Source: Aquila chrysaetos chrysaetos
Lineage: Eukaryota; Chordata; Aves; Accipitriformes; Accipitridae
Direction of reading: 5' to 3'
Length of the DNA: 64,000 nt
Assembly: GCF_900496995.4 (NCBI RefSeq)
Contig: NC_044004.1
Location: forward strand, 7,564,001 to 7,628,000
Shown piece after piece: positions 1 through 16,140 of the stretch; the stretch's first letter is position 1, and the number at the start of each line of letters is the position of its first letter. The notes under the pieces were generated by a model. The model was not told where the DNA came from and made no database searches. It saw nothing but the letters and a program-made list of their open reading frames with translations. A program made the position numbers and the translations under genes.

Positions 1-3585
<3,585 letters not shown>

Positions 3586-4710
3586 GTCCATAAAACACAT
3601 GATGAAGTGCCGCTGGAATTTTGACACAGTGTATATTGGCATACCCTGTAAAGGGGGGGGCCTTAATGTGTGGCAAAGAAGCAAAACCTGCCACCTTGGG
3701 GATCAGACCTGTCGGTGGCATTATTGTTTCTTGCGACCAAAGATCAATGAGCAACAAAAAACACTCTTTAAAAAAAAAAAAAAAAAAAAAAAGAGGGGAA
3801 TTATGACTTAAGTTTGTACTTGAACAAAAACAAATTTTGATTGTTAAGGTTTTGTAACATAAGGTCAAAAATTGGACTCTTCTCAAAAGTACTTTCATCT
3901 TCTAAAGGATAACTTTCTTTAAAGATGGACACTTGCACTGGGGGAAAAGTTACAACAGATTTGAAATTAAATCCATTTTTCTTCCCTCTTTTTCACAATT
4001 GTCCAAGACCCTTTTGTTATCAAAGATTTCAGTACTATCAATATGTTCTCCTTTAATCTCCTCTTTGCCTTCTTTATGATCCTCTCGTGAAGTAATCCTG
4101 AAAGTGAACTATGTAACTTATTTCCATGGGAAGATATTGGTGTCTTTGACACAAGACTGGCTTCTCTGGAGGATCAACTAGGGACTGGTTTGAAGGAGTA
4201 TGAAGTCTTTTTCCAAACCCAAATATTTTAAGGAGGTTGCATAAGTATCAAGAGGAACTGAGAACATTTCAGGCAAAATCCAATGCTTGTTTAAATGTTC
4301 TTTTTCCAGTCTACCATAGTGTTAAAGTCCTTCTAAAGTTATTAGTTATGTGCATAGGGTTCAATATGAAATCATTAGTGCTACTGCCTTATTTCTTGCT
4401 TTGAGAATGTACTCACATGAAAATGAGCTGGTATTCTTAAGTGTTGGGCGAAGTTTCTGAAGATGCCTTGCAGGATGATTACATAATTTTAGGGTCTAAA
4501 TAGTATTCATTACTGAAACTAATAGTTCAATTTTAACAACTACAGAACACATCCTTATGACTTTTCAGAAGAATTAAACCATTGTAGTTTAAACAAAACC
4601 ATATTGTAGAGGTTTGTATTTAGCGCTTATTTTTGCATGTTGATGTTGATTAGCTAATAAAAGATTGTAAATGTAAAACATGTTAATAAAAATTGTTTTC
4701 CATTTCTTGA
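3586..4710 (+). other. MAEA: MAEA 3'UTR (3' end approximate)
   Basis: Sequence after the MAEA stop. It contains a G-run near 3652 and a 23-base A tract at 3770-3792. It ends near two canonical AATAAA signals at 4656-4661 and 4685-4690, after which a T/G-rich stretch follows. The end is inferred from the signals only. A further AATAAA at 5043-5048, followed by G/T-rich sequence, could give a longer form. Confidence 0.6.
4656..4690 (+). terminator. MAEA polyadenylation signals (two AATAAA)
   Basis: AATAAA at 4656-4661 and again at 4685-4690, with a T-rich downstream element. These are the first canonical hexamers after the MAEA stop codon. Cleavage would be expected 10-30 bases after either one. 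Confidence 0.6.
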
Positions 4711-7700
4711 TTATATAAAATTAGAAAGCTGCTTTGTATTTAAATGTAAAATAATTAACTCTTTTATAAGGGTCTCTCTTGAAAGGAGTGCCACTTCAGA
4801 ATGTTGTTTTCTAGTGTTCTGTAAGATTAAAAACAACCAAAACAACAAAACAAAAAAAACCACCACCACCCCACAACCATAAATGTTGTTCTTCAGGCTC
4901 CGACATCAGAGCATCTCAGTCAAATACCTACTTTTTTTGTTTAAACTTTTCATATATGAAAGTACACTCTAATCTACATTCCTGTCACTTTTTTTCCTGT
5001 CACTTCTTAGAAGACTACCTAATGTCCTAGAGATTTTCTGTTAATAAAATTTTGTGGGAGATGCTAGGTGTGAGCTTTTGATGCGTGACTGAGTGCTTTA
5101 AAGAATGCTTACAAATAATAGTGGAGGGACTACACCTTCTATTCATGTTCAATACTCAGAGATCACAAATATATAAACTGATTGTATCAGCCACTGGAAC
5201 TGTAAATACAGTGGGATTTCCAGTGAGGTATGTCTGAAAAGGTTCAGATGCTTTGGAACAGCTCTATCTGGAACACTGCAGAGCTGCCAGCTTGGCAGAG
5301 ACCACTGTTCCTGTACTTACTGCTGGAAGGGCCTGTTTCCCTCAGCTTTTTCTGAAGTGGCAGATTTAGCCATTCCTTAGAACAAAAGCAATGTGCCAAG
5401 AGTAGGTCGAGGCAGATAATGAGCGAACTTGCATCAGTAACTGGAGTAATTGGCTCTCAGTTTAAGCAGGAACTGATTTTTTCCTTCCTCCTGGGGTAAA
5501 AGTTGAAGCATCATCAACTCAAAAGGGGGGAGGACATCACCCTGGGGAGCAGCGTTGCTGAAACCCAAGTGGAACTGCATCTGTTTTTCTTTGGCAGACT
5601 ATTCACAGCATTGTAGCAGAAGGGCATGGTTAACTTTGAAAATGGCAACCTCACTTTTCCCTACTTTATAGAAATGCATAAAAGGCCAAAGGAGGGGGGG
5701 AAGGGGTAGATTTCTTATCAGCCCTGAGGAAATGCATGGTGACTGCACAACAATTGTAGGGCATGGAAATTGTTGCTTTTGCTTTTCTAAGTACTATTTA
5801 GAGCTGTGGCTTCCTGAGATTTCAGCCCTTTTTGCTTTCTGTGGCCTCAGCAGAGTGGTGGAGAAATCCACGCTCCCAAAAAAACTAGTTTGGGAAGGGA
5901 GGGGAGGAGAGCAGCTGTCCTACAACAGGAGGGGGCCTCTCTTTATGGGAAGTGACATTTCAGAGGGCCAGGTGCCAAGATAAGGTCTGAGTCCCTGATG
6001 TGGTATGTTTTAAAGAAGATGCTCTGGAAAGAGCCTGGGGGAGCTTCAGCTGTTTTGTTGGCCATGATTGCTTGCTTTAGAAATCTCTAATCAACCAACC
6101 TATTTTGACTACAGCAAGACCCGTTTGATACAGGCAGTTGTTGGCTCCTGGCTGACCCGTGTGGACTGTGTCCAGGACATGCACCTATAGCCTGGCTTTC
6201 ATTCTCAAACTTGCTCTGGCATGACTTAAGAAGCCTTCCGGCTTTATAAGGGTCAGAATCGGTGGCAGGGATGGATTGCTTTGGTGCAGCTTGGAGTTCT
6301 GGATTGTATTCCATGCAGCCTTGAGCTCAGAATCCAGAGGTGTCAGTTCATAGCTCCTATCACAGGTGGCTTCAGACATCAAACCAAGAGCAGTATGTGC
6401 AGGCTTACAGAGGCTTTCCTCAACAGTTCAAAGTTTGGGTGAAGATCTTGTTAAACCTGTCTCATTCTAGCAATGTCTCGCATAGCAGTAAGATTGTAAA
6501 CACAGGACGGGGAATCAGTTATACAACCTGACTGTAACCTGATGTCAAAACTTCAGCAAATACGGCCATAACCTGCTATTTAGAAACCAGGCCTTTTCTG
6601 CCAGTTGTACATCTTGTGTTACCAGCGATGCCTCTGTTTCATATCAATCAGAAAGTGGCCATCAGCTACTTTAGGTGAGATTCCTCATCTCTTTTATGGA
6701 TAACCTGCGTCATCTAAATGCCTGCAGTGTGCTGAGGTGGAAGACAAAAGACAATCCATTTATGTCCTTAAGGGTACAAGTTACTGCTTGTACAATGAAG
6801 GACATCCTTTCGAAATGGAAGAGGTTGATTAGTAAAGTGAAGACTATCTCCTCAACATCCGGGTGAGCTGTAAATGAACAATATCCTTTACTGTGATGTG
6901 TTTTCAGTATTACCAAGCAATTTAACAAAATGAGACTTGAGGCTCTGGATTTTGGTTATGGTGTTGCTGTTTGAAGGCGACAGTTTGTTCCAGCTGTGGC
7001 CAGGACATGTTCCTCTGATTTTCACAGTTAACACCGAGGTTGAGAATTTCCTTTAACCTTTCCTTCTATTTGATGTGGTCCAAACCCCTAGCCTAAATGC
7101 TGAAGATTCTGCAATATTGAGAAAGGAGAGAGAGGTATTGGTAACTGTTTGTATTGGTAGCTGTTCCATCTTGACTGTTCACGATGCCGTGGGTTTCTTC
7201 GATACCTGTTTCAGCTTGAAGTATTCCATTATGTGCCAGGCTGAGGAGGGTTCAAGATGCTGAGATGGCAACACTTTGAAGGCAGGAAGTAGTGAAGCTG
7301 ATACCATGCTCAGGCAAAGCATTTTGCAGGAAGCTTTAAAGTCTGATGGGCTGCTATGGTTCTGGGGTTTTTTAATATTATAAGAATGTCCTTTCCTACT
7401 CATTAATAAGATTACTTCTTGGAAAAAAAGATTATTTGGGAGAGGAAGAATGACAAAACTATGTACAGCTGGTAATAAGCCAAAAGGAAGCCTTTGAACA
7501 TTCTTAATAGACAACCGTTCAGAAAAAAAGTAATACCGTGGCTTTCTTTTTTCCTGCTTCGGGTAGCCTGAGCAGAGTGTGTTGGGAGACGCACCAAACA
7601 CTTTTATCAGGGCGTGCTTTGAGACCCATGACTACACCGTGTTCTTGTGCACTTTTGTCTCCTGTAGCACAATACAGAGGTCACTTGGTGTAACAAAATG

Positions 7701-9690
7701 AGTATTTAAATCTCTTCTGTCCTGTTTTTCCATGTTCTATAATGAGGTATCAGATTCAGCTCAGCATGTAGTTTCTTCCTGCTATGTCCCGAAGTCTGCA
7801 GCACAATTAACACTCTGTCCCAGAGGCAGGCTAATGGGTCTTTTGGGCTTCCCTGTTTCAGTCTTGTAATCCTTAGGCCAGGGTTTTGGGTTGTATTCTC
7901 CAGCGTACTCCACCCCGAGGCTATTTTTTGTTTTGTTTACCTGGCTGTGAAGAGTGGTTTTTCTGTGGTGTGACTTTCTGGCATTTGGTACAAATAATCT
8001 GCATCTTTAAAGGCAAAACAAGGCTTTAGTGACAACATGCTGTCCGCTCCATGGTGTCTGAATTAGTGCACCAAATAAACCCCAGCCCAGATCAACAGGA
8101 TAGTTGATCAAATCTGATCTTTATCTGATCTTTGAACAGGTAAACTGCAAGTAGTTTCTTCTGGTCATTGAATTCTATAGTAACTATTTGTTTCTATTTG
8201 ATGATGAGGGGCATCTGTGGTTAGATACTCACCAGGATCTCCCTGCCATTATGTTTGCCAAAGATGCAGTGTCTGGCTGGTTCTGCAATAAGCATCAGGC
8301 ATGCTGAAAAGGAGCAATTTTTTAAATTTATTCATTTATTTTAAAGAATTGGCTCTGTTAGCTAAGCTTTGAGAATTTTTCAGCAGCTTAACTTTCTCCT
8401 TGTTTTAAGAAGAGATACAGGATGGGCAGAGGTGGACAGCAGAATCTCTTCTTATCTCTTTACTAACGTATCTTCTTATAGCCAGGTAGGTTCTGTAAGT
8501 AGGATAAAGTATCTCTGGCACACAGTCAGGGGAAGAAAATCTGCAGTCATGGCCAGCAACAGGGAGCAAGAAGCTATAGCCCAGTTATTGCTGGATGTGA
8601 AGGCTGAAAAGGTTTTTGGCACAATAGCTGTAGAGCCAATGCAAAGTAGTTCTACGGTGCAGTTGGCTTTTGTGAGAAGTTCAACACGTGTCTGAGCAAG
8701 TCATTGAAAAAAACTCATCTGAAGAGATCTAGTCCTGATTTCAGTTTGAACTGAATTCTAAGACTCTAAACAGAAGTTCTTCATTTCAAAAATGCAATTA
8801 TTCCTTATCATTGCTAGCTAGCGACAAGTTAATTTCACTGAGGAGCTCACAGTTTTGAATAAGATATTTCAGACTCCACCATAAAATCCTGCTATTTGAC
8901 CACGTTAAAATTATCAGAGATCTGTATCCTAAGCCAGAGGAAGTCAGCTGTAGGATAATTAGCACCACAAGAAGAACAATAGGAAATAGCAGAACAAGAA
9001 GAAATAAAAAAAGCTGCTGAACAAGAAAAGCTGTTTGTTTTGACTTATTAAACATGAGAACAAGTGTCAGGGTAGAGTTAAGAAATGCTATCAGCCAGCT
9101 ATCTTTCAAAGAGATTAAAATAACTACAGGAGTTTTTAAAAGTGCAAGTAAGAGGAAAAAATTAACATTAAACTACTATGTGGTAGACATCCAGCCTTGA
9201 TTACAAAACTACACCCAGCACCTTGCTGCTTGCTCCTAATAAAAATGGCAATGTTCAGCGTGGGTGGGTGGGGTGGAAAGGGAGATAACACTGAGAAAAA
9301 CTGAAATAACTTAGCAACATGCAACTGAAAAAAAGTGTGTGCAAGTCACAGAAATCAAGTGATCACTCTCCCGGAATTCTTAATTGTTCAGATCTAAGGG
9401 AAAGAAGCTGTTCTAGTATTGAGCCTGGGGATGGTATCACATGAATGGAGAGCCTCTAGTGTAGTCGCTGGTGTTTAAGGGGAGGGGAGAATAAAAAATC
9501 AACCTGAAGGATAACTGTAAGTAAGCGTGAAGGGGAGATGTTTACTGAAGATAATTATGCCATACCACCCTGATGACCCCTGTTGTTGAGTCTTCTCAAA
9601 CAAAATCCAGCTGCAGTGCAGTATTACGTGTGAGGACATTAGCTAACAACTGGAGAAGATGGGAATTAGAAATTGCACGAGGATCTGGCT
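4711..9690. other. intergenic, MAEA to UVSSA, first part
   Basis: No gene is supported. The longest open frames (for example 7179-7601 on - and 8369-8695 on +) have no recognisable domain, no splice-consistent partners and no family resemblance. No intact mobile element was recognised. A small duplication of atctgatcttt lies near 8112-8136. Confidence 0.6.
5043..5048 (+). terminator. possible distal MAEA polyadenylation signal
   Basis: AATAAA followed within 40 bases by a G/T-rich stretch (tgtgggag and ggtgtgagc). It could serve as a distal site for a longer 3'UTR. The nearer pair of signals is the simpler choice. Confidence 0.35.
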
Positions 9691-9699
9691 AAGGGAGAT

Positions 9700-9790
9700 G
9701 GGATAAAAGGCAGCGTGAAGGGCAGGGTGGCTGATGGGGTTCCTCAGGGATCTGTCGTGGAGCTGATGCTAGTTGTTCCACAATAAGCAG
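9700..9790 (+). mobile_element. degraded CR1 LINE fragment (reverse transcriptase motif)
   Basis: The + strand near 9735 reads GVPQGSV after conceptual translation. This is the conserved GVPQGSVLGP-type block of CR1 reverse transcriptase, and the DNA ggttcctcagggatctgtc matches the usual avian CR1 spelling. Flanking sequence diverges quickly and has stops, so this is an old 5'- and 3'-truncated copy. Boundaries are approximate. Confidence 0.45.
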
Positions 9791-12700
9791 GAATGTGCTG
9801 ATGGGATAAAAATAGTAGATAGCCTCAGCCCAGAGGATGCTGGAACATTATCAGGAAGAAAAACAGGTAACCTTGAGGACTAGACTAACAAAAAACCGAG
9901 ATTGTTTTAGCATTACAGGTCACGCAGCTGTTGGTTAGGATCTCACTTGAAAGAGTCTCATTATACGCCACGGTCGTGGAGGGCTTTGGGCCTCCCATGT
10001 GTTGCACCTTTGAAACAGAGAAATGCAACCCTAAAATGGTGCTACCATCGGCATGAAGGAGCGAGGGCTGCAAAGGGGCCTGGTGCTGCTTTGGTGGAGC
10101 TAGAGTGCAGTCCTGCTTGCTCATGTCCGTATCTCTTAACGCTGAAGCTGGAGCAGAGGGAGCACTGAGCTGGGCAGTGGAGTGGACTAGAAATCCCTTC
10201 CCAGCCCAGCTGGCTCGGGATAAGACATTTCCTTTATTCCCAAATTAATATGGAAAACCAAGGCTGGTTAAGTGGGGCATAACACACGAGGGGCTGGAAC
10301 CTACATCTGTACCTACACCTTGACCCTATTTCCTATCCCATAAGACTAACTTTTATATTGTGTGTTTCTCAAGGAAACAGTTTTATCTACCCCACAGAGC
10401 AGAGGAGCAGATTTTCCCAGGGAGCTCATCTGAGTTCCCAGCCAGGACTTTTTCCTGACAGAGCCAGAAGGAAGAATGAGGAAAGATGATAAAGTCTATT
10501 CACTTCAGGACAAAAAGATCATTAACTAACTTAAATATTTTGTTCCCCACCCATGGAGATTAAGCACAATCATATAGACAAACTCCCCAAAAGGAAATAA
10601 ACAGATAATAAAATCAGTAGACAATTTCCTTTTCCTTCTTTGCAAACCACAGCAAGACAAATGGCTCAGAAGAGCCAAGACCAGAGCTGTGGGAAGTTCT
10701 CCAGGGTGCACATGCATACCCCATATGGAGATGTCTCCTCTGTTTAAAGTAGCAGCTTTAGGGACTCAAACCGTAGAAATATTTTATTAAATATTGAACG
10801 GGGGTCAGGGGGGAATTGGTCTTAGGAAAGCTCATGCTGGCCTGGATGCAGTCATTAAGGAAAACATTATATAGGGCTCTACATTAATTCTTTCCTGGTA
10901 GACCATCACCGTGGTGTTGTGCTGTAATACCCAGCTAAGCTAACCTCTCAGCTGGAACTAGGCCTGCTCCCCCAGCTCTATCCCCTGCTGACAAAATTGC
11001 TGTGCAGGAGGGTGAAAACCCAACAGGCAGGTGGTTTTGAACCACCGCCTGCTTGTTGCTGCCCCTCCTCATTTTGGAAGACTGGCTGGTTCCTCAGTAT
11101 AAGCTGTTTTGCTGCATGGTGTGGGAGAAGAGTCTGTTTCTCCGTGAGGACTGTGACGTGATTTTCCTGCTCGTCTGTGCACAAGATCTCGTGGCCACCA
11201 GAAATTATTTGATCCTATTCGTGGCCATAAAGAACACGAGTTTATAGGGCTGACTTCCTCCATAGGAAACGGAGAAGAATTCAGGCCGGGCGGTGAGGTG
11301 ATGCACCAGGAGAGTGTCCCTGTGGGCGGCTGCTGGAGCGAACGAAGAAGCAGCACTGGCTTGTGCTGTCTCTCTGCCAGGTGCAGAGAGACACCTGAGC
11401 AGTATGAGGATATATGTTATGTAGAGAAGGGTAACCCACAGCTCTGATCAACTTAGTCTGGTGTAATTTTCCTATTTCAGGAGTATTACAACCTGGTTCC
11501 AACTCTTTTCTGGAGTTGGCATAAGGCTTGAGCAGAACAGCCTTGAAGTGCCTGGAGTCTGTAAATGGATCTTGTCCTCAAAGCGTCTGCAACTTGACCA
11601 TCATCGGGGTACGGAGGGTGCCTAGAGCAGCTACGCTGCTCACCTGCATGTGTGGAAACCGAGACAGAGCCAGCTCCAGGAGCAACAGCCCTGGAGCGGG
11701 ATGAATACCATCAAGTGTGTGATCTCATCTTGTTAGACGGTCAGACAGTGAAGAATAGAGGGGAACGGATGTTGCTGATGAAAATCTGTTGCGGGTTTTT
11801 TTTTTTTCAGAAGCACTTTGTAAATGTTGATCTCAGATATACATATGCTCTGATGATCCAGACTTTGTGGTATCTGTTTACTTTGAATTTCACTGCCATA
11901 TCCATTGCCAGCCATCTATCTTCAGTGATGCATTATCCCAATTCTAAAAGCAGTGAATAAAAAGGGCGCTGTTTTTACAGAAGAGCTAATTATTCAGCTT
12001 AACTGCTAGGGATACAAAAAAGCACAGTAGCTACTGCTGAATCGCTGTGTTTTGCTCCTTCAGTGAATAACAGACCTTCTTTGACGTAACAGCTATAGTG
12101 TCTTAATTTTTATAATCACTGGGAAAAATGTCACCTGCCCTGTTAAGAGAGATATTATCCTACTCTTGGCCAAAACATATTCCCCATCTCTATGTTTGGA
12201 GCCCTCCTCTGAGGAGGTAAAATTAAGAATTCCTCACTGAAGTAAGATTAGCAGTTGCCGCATCCAGAAATACCTCTCTTATTCTAAACCAATTAGCAAA
12301 GGATAATGACTGGTTTCTTTTGCATCAGGAAACCATAAATAACATAGCCTGTGATTTCTGTGTTTGAGGATGTGAGATGCTGGATTAAATTTTGATCTGA
12401 ATAAGGTATTTGTCTGAATTCTTTCCCTCCACACCTTGTATTTCCAGGCACAGCATGAAAAGAAATCAGAGTGCTGGTACCATTTTTGTCATCCAGGCTG
12501 AGGAAGCCAAGAAGAACCTTCGGGCCAACAAACCTAGCACTGAACGTTCAGGTGTCTATTTAAAAATTATTATGCAAAATAATACCTCCATCTAGAATCT
12601 GACAAGTTTAAAATGAATCATTATTTTCATTATTTCACCCCATAAGAAAAAATCAAAACATCAAAATTGTTCTAGCAGCTAGGATAAAGATTATGGCCTG

Positions 12701-14419
12701 GCTGCACATTGAAAGCAGCAAAACAGAGCTTTGGGCTCCTCCAGAAAGTCTCACGCTCAATTGAAGTGATACTAAATTGTGTAGGCTAAAACGTAAATTC
12801 TCATAGAGCAACTGTTTCTTGAATGTTCTAAAACTTTGTGCAAATCCCCTTAAATATACCGGTATGGATTAAGTCTCTTAAAATCCCAAAGATTAAAAAT
12901 GCAACCTCACAGCTCCATCTGCTCCAAGCAGTCCTCCCTGCTGTGGGCAGTTAGAGGGGCTGCTCTGACGGCTTCTACCCTCAGAGGAACCCTCCTATCA
13001 CCCGTATCGGTCCTTAGGTAATTGAGTCTTGAAATTGGGAACATTCTCGGAAACTTACAGTAGTTGCTTTTAACTCAAGGACTCTTCGAAGTGCCATTAA
13101 TATCCTTTTTCTTAAGCTCTATTTGCAAAATACTCTCCCTCCAGCCTGTCCTCTCTCCAGGATCCACTGACAACTTCATAGCAGGGGTAGTCGGGGCTCC
13201 TGCTTTAACATTTACTGTCTAACTGAGTCACTAGGTTTTTTATATCCTGCCACCTCTGTTTTGTGTAAAAAGTCTCCGTAACTTAATGCCTTCCAAAAGA
13301 GCCAGGAGCAATAGATCTCCAGTGTCCTGATTTTAGATGTCGAGTCTCAAAACTATTTACAATCCAGAGTTGTTTGGCTAGAGCACATCTGTCAGAAAAA
13401 CATCATCATGAGACAGAGAATCTGTTTCCTCACTGGTAAAATATGTGCCTGGTTTCCAGTTTGAATTCATCTTTTGTTTCTTGTGTTTTTCGCTGCTATA
13501 CTCAAGATCATTTAATATGTGGTATTTTTCCCTGAAGATCCTTTTATTTTATGAATCAGTTACCTCTCAAAACTATTTAAATCTTTACTTATAGGCACTA
13601 CTGCAACCATTTCTTTTCTGCGGTTTGCTCTTGTACCCTTCCTGTATGTCACTGATTTTTTTTAAAGAACTTTGGAAAATTTATATTATTTTAGTATTAG
13701 CTCTGCTGTTTACACTTTTTACAGAGGTAAATGTCCACTACTTACAGCTTTTTGTTATCGCTCTGAAACTGTTTAACCCTGCTGTTGCCATAGTATGATT
13801 CAATATAATATAGACATATTTGAAATAAGCTGGTGGTTCTGAAATAGTAAGAACTGCCGCTTTTCTAAGCAGTAAATCCAGAACATGGATCAATGTTAAA
13901 GTATTCCTGTGCAGTTTGAGGCCAGTGACCTAGGATACTTTTGAAGAGACAACATAGTGTATTTTTGCAACATATACATTTGTTTTGCTAAGCACTACAA
14001 ACAGGTTTTTATTGCACCGTTTAAAACAGAGTCCAGGCAGTGATATAAGCATATGGAGATGAGAGAAATCATATTGATTGTAGATAATTTGGATTCCTTG
14101 TTTGTAGTAAGTAAACTTACACTGCTTTTACACACATGTGAGTGGACTTCTCAGCGTTTCCATCATTTCCTCTGGAGCCACTTTAACCAACCTGTGGTTA
14201 TGGTGCCCATGGCAGCACTTTGGCAACTCAGTTGTGATTTCAGTTCACCATCGTTGGTCTTTCAAGAGCGAGCCACTTCTCTGCCAGGTGCACTTCTTTT
14301 AGTTCTAATACAAAAGGAAAAAGAGTTTTTTTCACCAGCTTTTTGGTGCTATCAAGTTTTTTCATGAATTTCTTAATAAGCCCACATATCTTCCATGCAT
14401 TTTTGTATTGGCTTAAAAG
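9791..14419. other. intergenic, second part
   Basis: No gene supported. The segment 9900-11700 is somewhat GC-richer with several short open frames on both strands. None has a recognisable domain or a consistent splice pattern. Confidence 0.55.
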
Positions 14420-14512
14420 TTTTGGGGTTTTTTTTGTTGGTTTTGGTTTTCGTTTGGAGGGTGGTGGTTTTGTTTGTTTTAGGGTTTGGGGTTTTTTTGG
14501 GGGGGAGGGGTA
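14420..14512 (+). repeat. G/T-only strand-asymmetric tract with G-quadruplex motif
   Basis: About 90 bases almost free of C and A on the + strand, made of T-runs alternating with G-runs. The last part has G-tracts at 14482-14484, 14488-14491, 14499-14505 and 14507-14510, separated by loops of 3, 7 and 1. That fits the canonical G3+N1-7 G-quadruplex pattern. Confidence 0.75.
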
Positions 14513-14904
14513 GATAAAAGGCAAAGTGTGCCACTAGAAACTTTTAATGCTTCTATGTTTTTCTGAAAGTTTTACTACATCCATTTTCCTCTACAAGCAC
14601 AGGGAAAGCCGTGAGTCATTCTGCTTGGAAAATACCTCCGTCTTCAGTGCTTTCTCAGAGAGAAGTATTCTCTTTTTAATTGTCATTAAAAGTAGTTTGC
14701 TTGATGTGATGCTCAGGAATGCCTTCTTCAAATTAAATATCTTCCTTGCCTATTTTATTGCAAGACTCTGATCACGCTAAAGACTCTGATCTGTTTAAAG
14801 ACTTATTCCTGGCCTGGACACAGTATGGCCTTGCACATAGAAGACGCAACAAGAGAATATGTGAGAATGTGTTGTGAGTGGAGTTCTTAAGCGACATTTT
14901 TTTT

Positions 14905-15025
14905 TCTATATATACATATGTAAACGTGCGTGTGTGTATGTGTATATACAAATATAGCATGCCGTATTTATAAGTATGTGGCATATACATATATATTTTT
15001 TTATATGTGTGTGTGTATACAAAAA
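14905..15025. repeat. compound TA/TG microsatellite
   Basis: Imperfect alternating purine-pyrimidine sequence rich in tata, tgtgtg and catatg units. It lies immediately before the CR1 3' end. Confidence 0.8.
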
Positions 15026-15054
15026 TTTTAATTTCCATCTTTGATTGCTGAAAA

Positions 15055-15657
15055 CCCCTGGGCACTGGCCTGTATCAGAAATAGTGTGGCCAGCAGGAGC
15101 AGAGAAGTGATTGTTCCCCTGTACTCGGCACTGGTGAGGCCGCACCTCGAGTACCGTGTTCAGTTTTGGGCCCCTCGCTACAGGAAAGACATTGAGGTGC
15201 TGGAGCGTGTCCAGAGAAGGGCAACGAAGCTGGTGAAGGTCTAGAACACAAGTCTTACGAGGAGCAGCTGAGGGAACTGGGTCTGTTTAGCCTGGAGGAA
15301 AGGAGGCTGAGGGGAGACCTTATCGCTCTCTACAAATACCTGAAAGGGGGTTGTAGTGAGGTGGGTGCTGGTCTCTTCTCCCAAGTAACTAGTGACAGGA
15401 TGAGAGGAGATGGCCTCAGGTTGCACCAGGGGAGGTTTAACTCGGATATTAGGAAAAATTTCTTTACTGAAAGGGTTGTCAGGCATTGGAACAGGCTGCC
15501 CAGGGAAGTGGTGGAGTCACCATCCCTGGAGGTATTTAAAAGACGTGTAGATGTGGTGCTTAGGGACACGGTTTAGTGGTGGGCTTGGCAGTGCTAGGTT
15601 AACGGTTGGACTCGATGATCTTAAGGGTCTTTTCCAACCTAAACGATTCTATGATCT
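15055..15657 (+). mobile_element. CR1 LINE, 5'-truncated 3' end
   Basis: About 600 bp of avian CR1. The first part encodes the C-terminal end of the CR1 ORF2 protein ([13 protein letters not shown], then [14 protein letters not shown]). A one-base loss and stop near 15238-15243 break the frame, and the rest continues in another frame ([19 protein letters not shown], then the [19 protein letters not shown] block). The 3'UTR has the typical gttggactcgatgatctt and ttttccaacc segments and ends in attctatgat, the CR1 tail unit. The copy is 5'-truncated, as most CR1 copies are, looks moderately young, and cannot move by itself. Confidence 0.95.
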
Positions 15658-15839
15658 TCACGGGTCACCCCTAAGGTTTTGGATCTGAGCCATCAAACCC
15701 ATTGCCCCAGATCAACGCTCCAAGCCTGTAAGTTCAAATCCTACACTTTAAAAAGAAAACAAAAGCAAATAACTTGCTGATAGTGAAAACGAGGTGCTCC
15801 CTTGCAGGACACCTTACAAATACCGAGCAGGCTTTCTAA

Positions 15840-16140
15840 GGCGGTGCTTTTTTTCCCCCCGAGACCATCCAGCTCTTGCCTTGCCGGACGGGCTAGAGGT
15901 TTTCCTGCATTGCCATCTGCTGGGAGCTGCGCCCAAGCGCAGCCCCGCCGCCCCCCGCCGCCCCCCGGCCGCCGGCCCGTCCTCTCCCGGCCAAGGGGGC
16001 TCGGCGGGGATGGGGGATGCTCTCTCCTCCAGTGAGCCCTGTCTCCAGGGTTCCTCCTGCGTGTGCTTTAAAAAGCGGTCGAAATGCCGCGCCGGCTGCG
16101 TATGGAGGGGAAACGGAATAGAATTTGTGCGTGTAGTTAA
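15840..16140. promoter_or_regulatory. orphan CpG-rich patch between MAEA and UVSSA
   Basis: A roughly 300-bp GC- and CpG-rich patch in otherwise AT-rich DNA, just downstream of the CR1 copy. It has two tandem ccgccgcccc units near 15953-15970. An open frame across it (15794-16144) is low-complexity and not recognised. No known gene starts here, so it may be an orphan CpG island, an enhancer, or a lncRNA promoter. Confidence 0.5.
15912..15923 (-). promoter_or_regulatory. CTCF-like core motif
   Basis: GCCATCTGCTGG on the + strand is the reverse complement of CCAGCAGATGGC, a full match to the CTCF core CCASYAGRKGGC. It sits inside the CpG-rich patch. Motif match only. Confidence 0.5.

Noticed and set aside
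7179..7601. 140-residue open frame on the - strand
   Set aside because: No recognisable domain, no splice partners, and composition like translated intergenic DNA. It is a length expected by chance in 64 kb.
8369..8695. 108-residue open frame on the + strand
   Set aside because: The peptide does not resemble any family I know and there is no promoter or polyadenylation context.
15725..15750. B-box-like word agttcaaatcc just after the CR1 copy
   Set aside because: No A box or cloverleaf at the right distance upstream, so it is not a tRNA gene.
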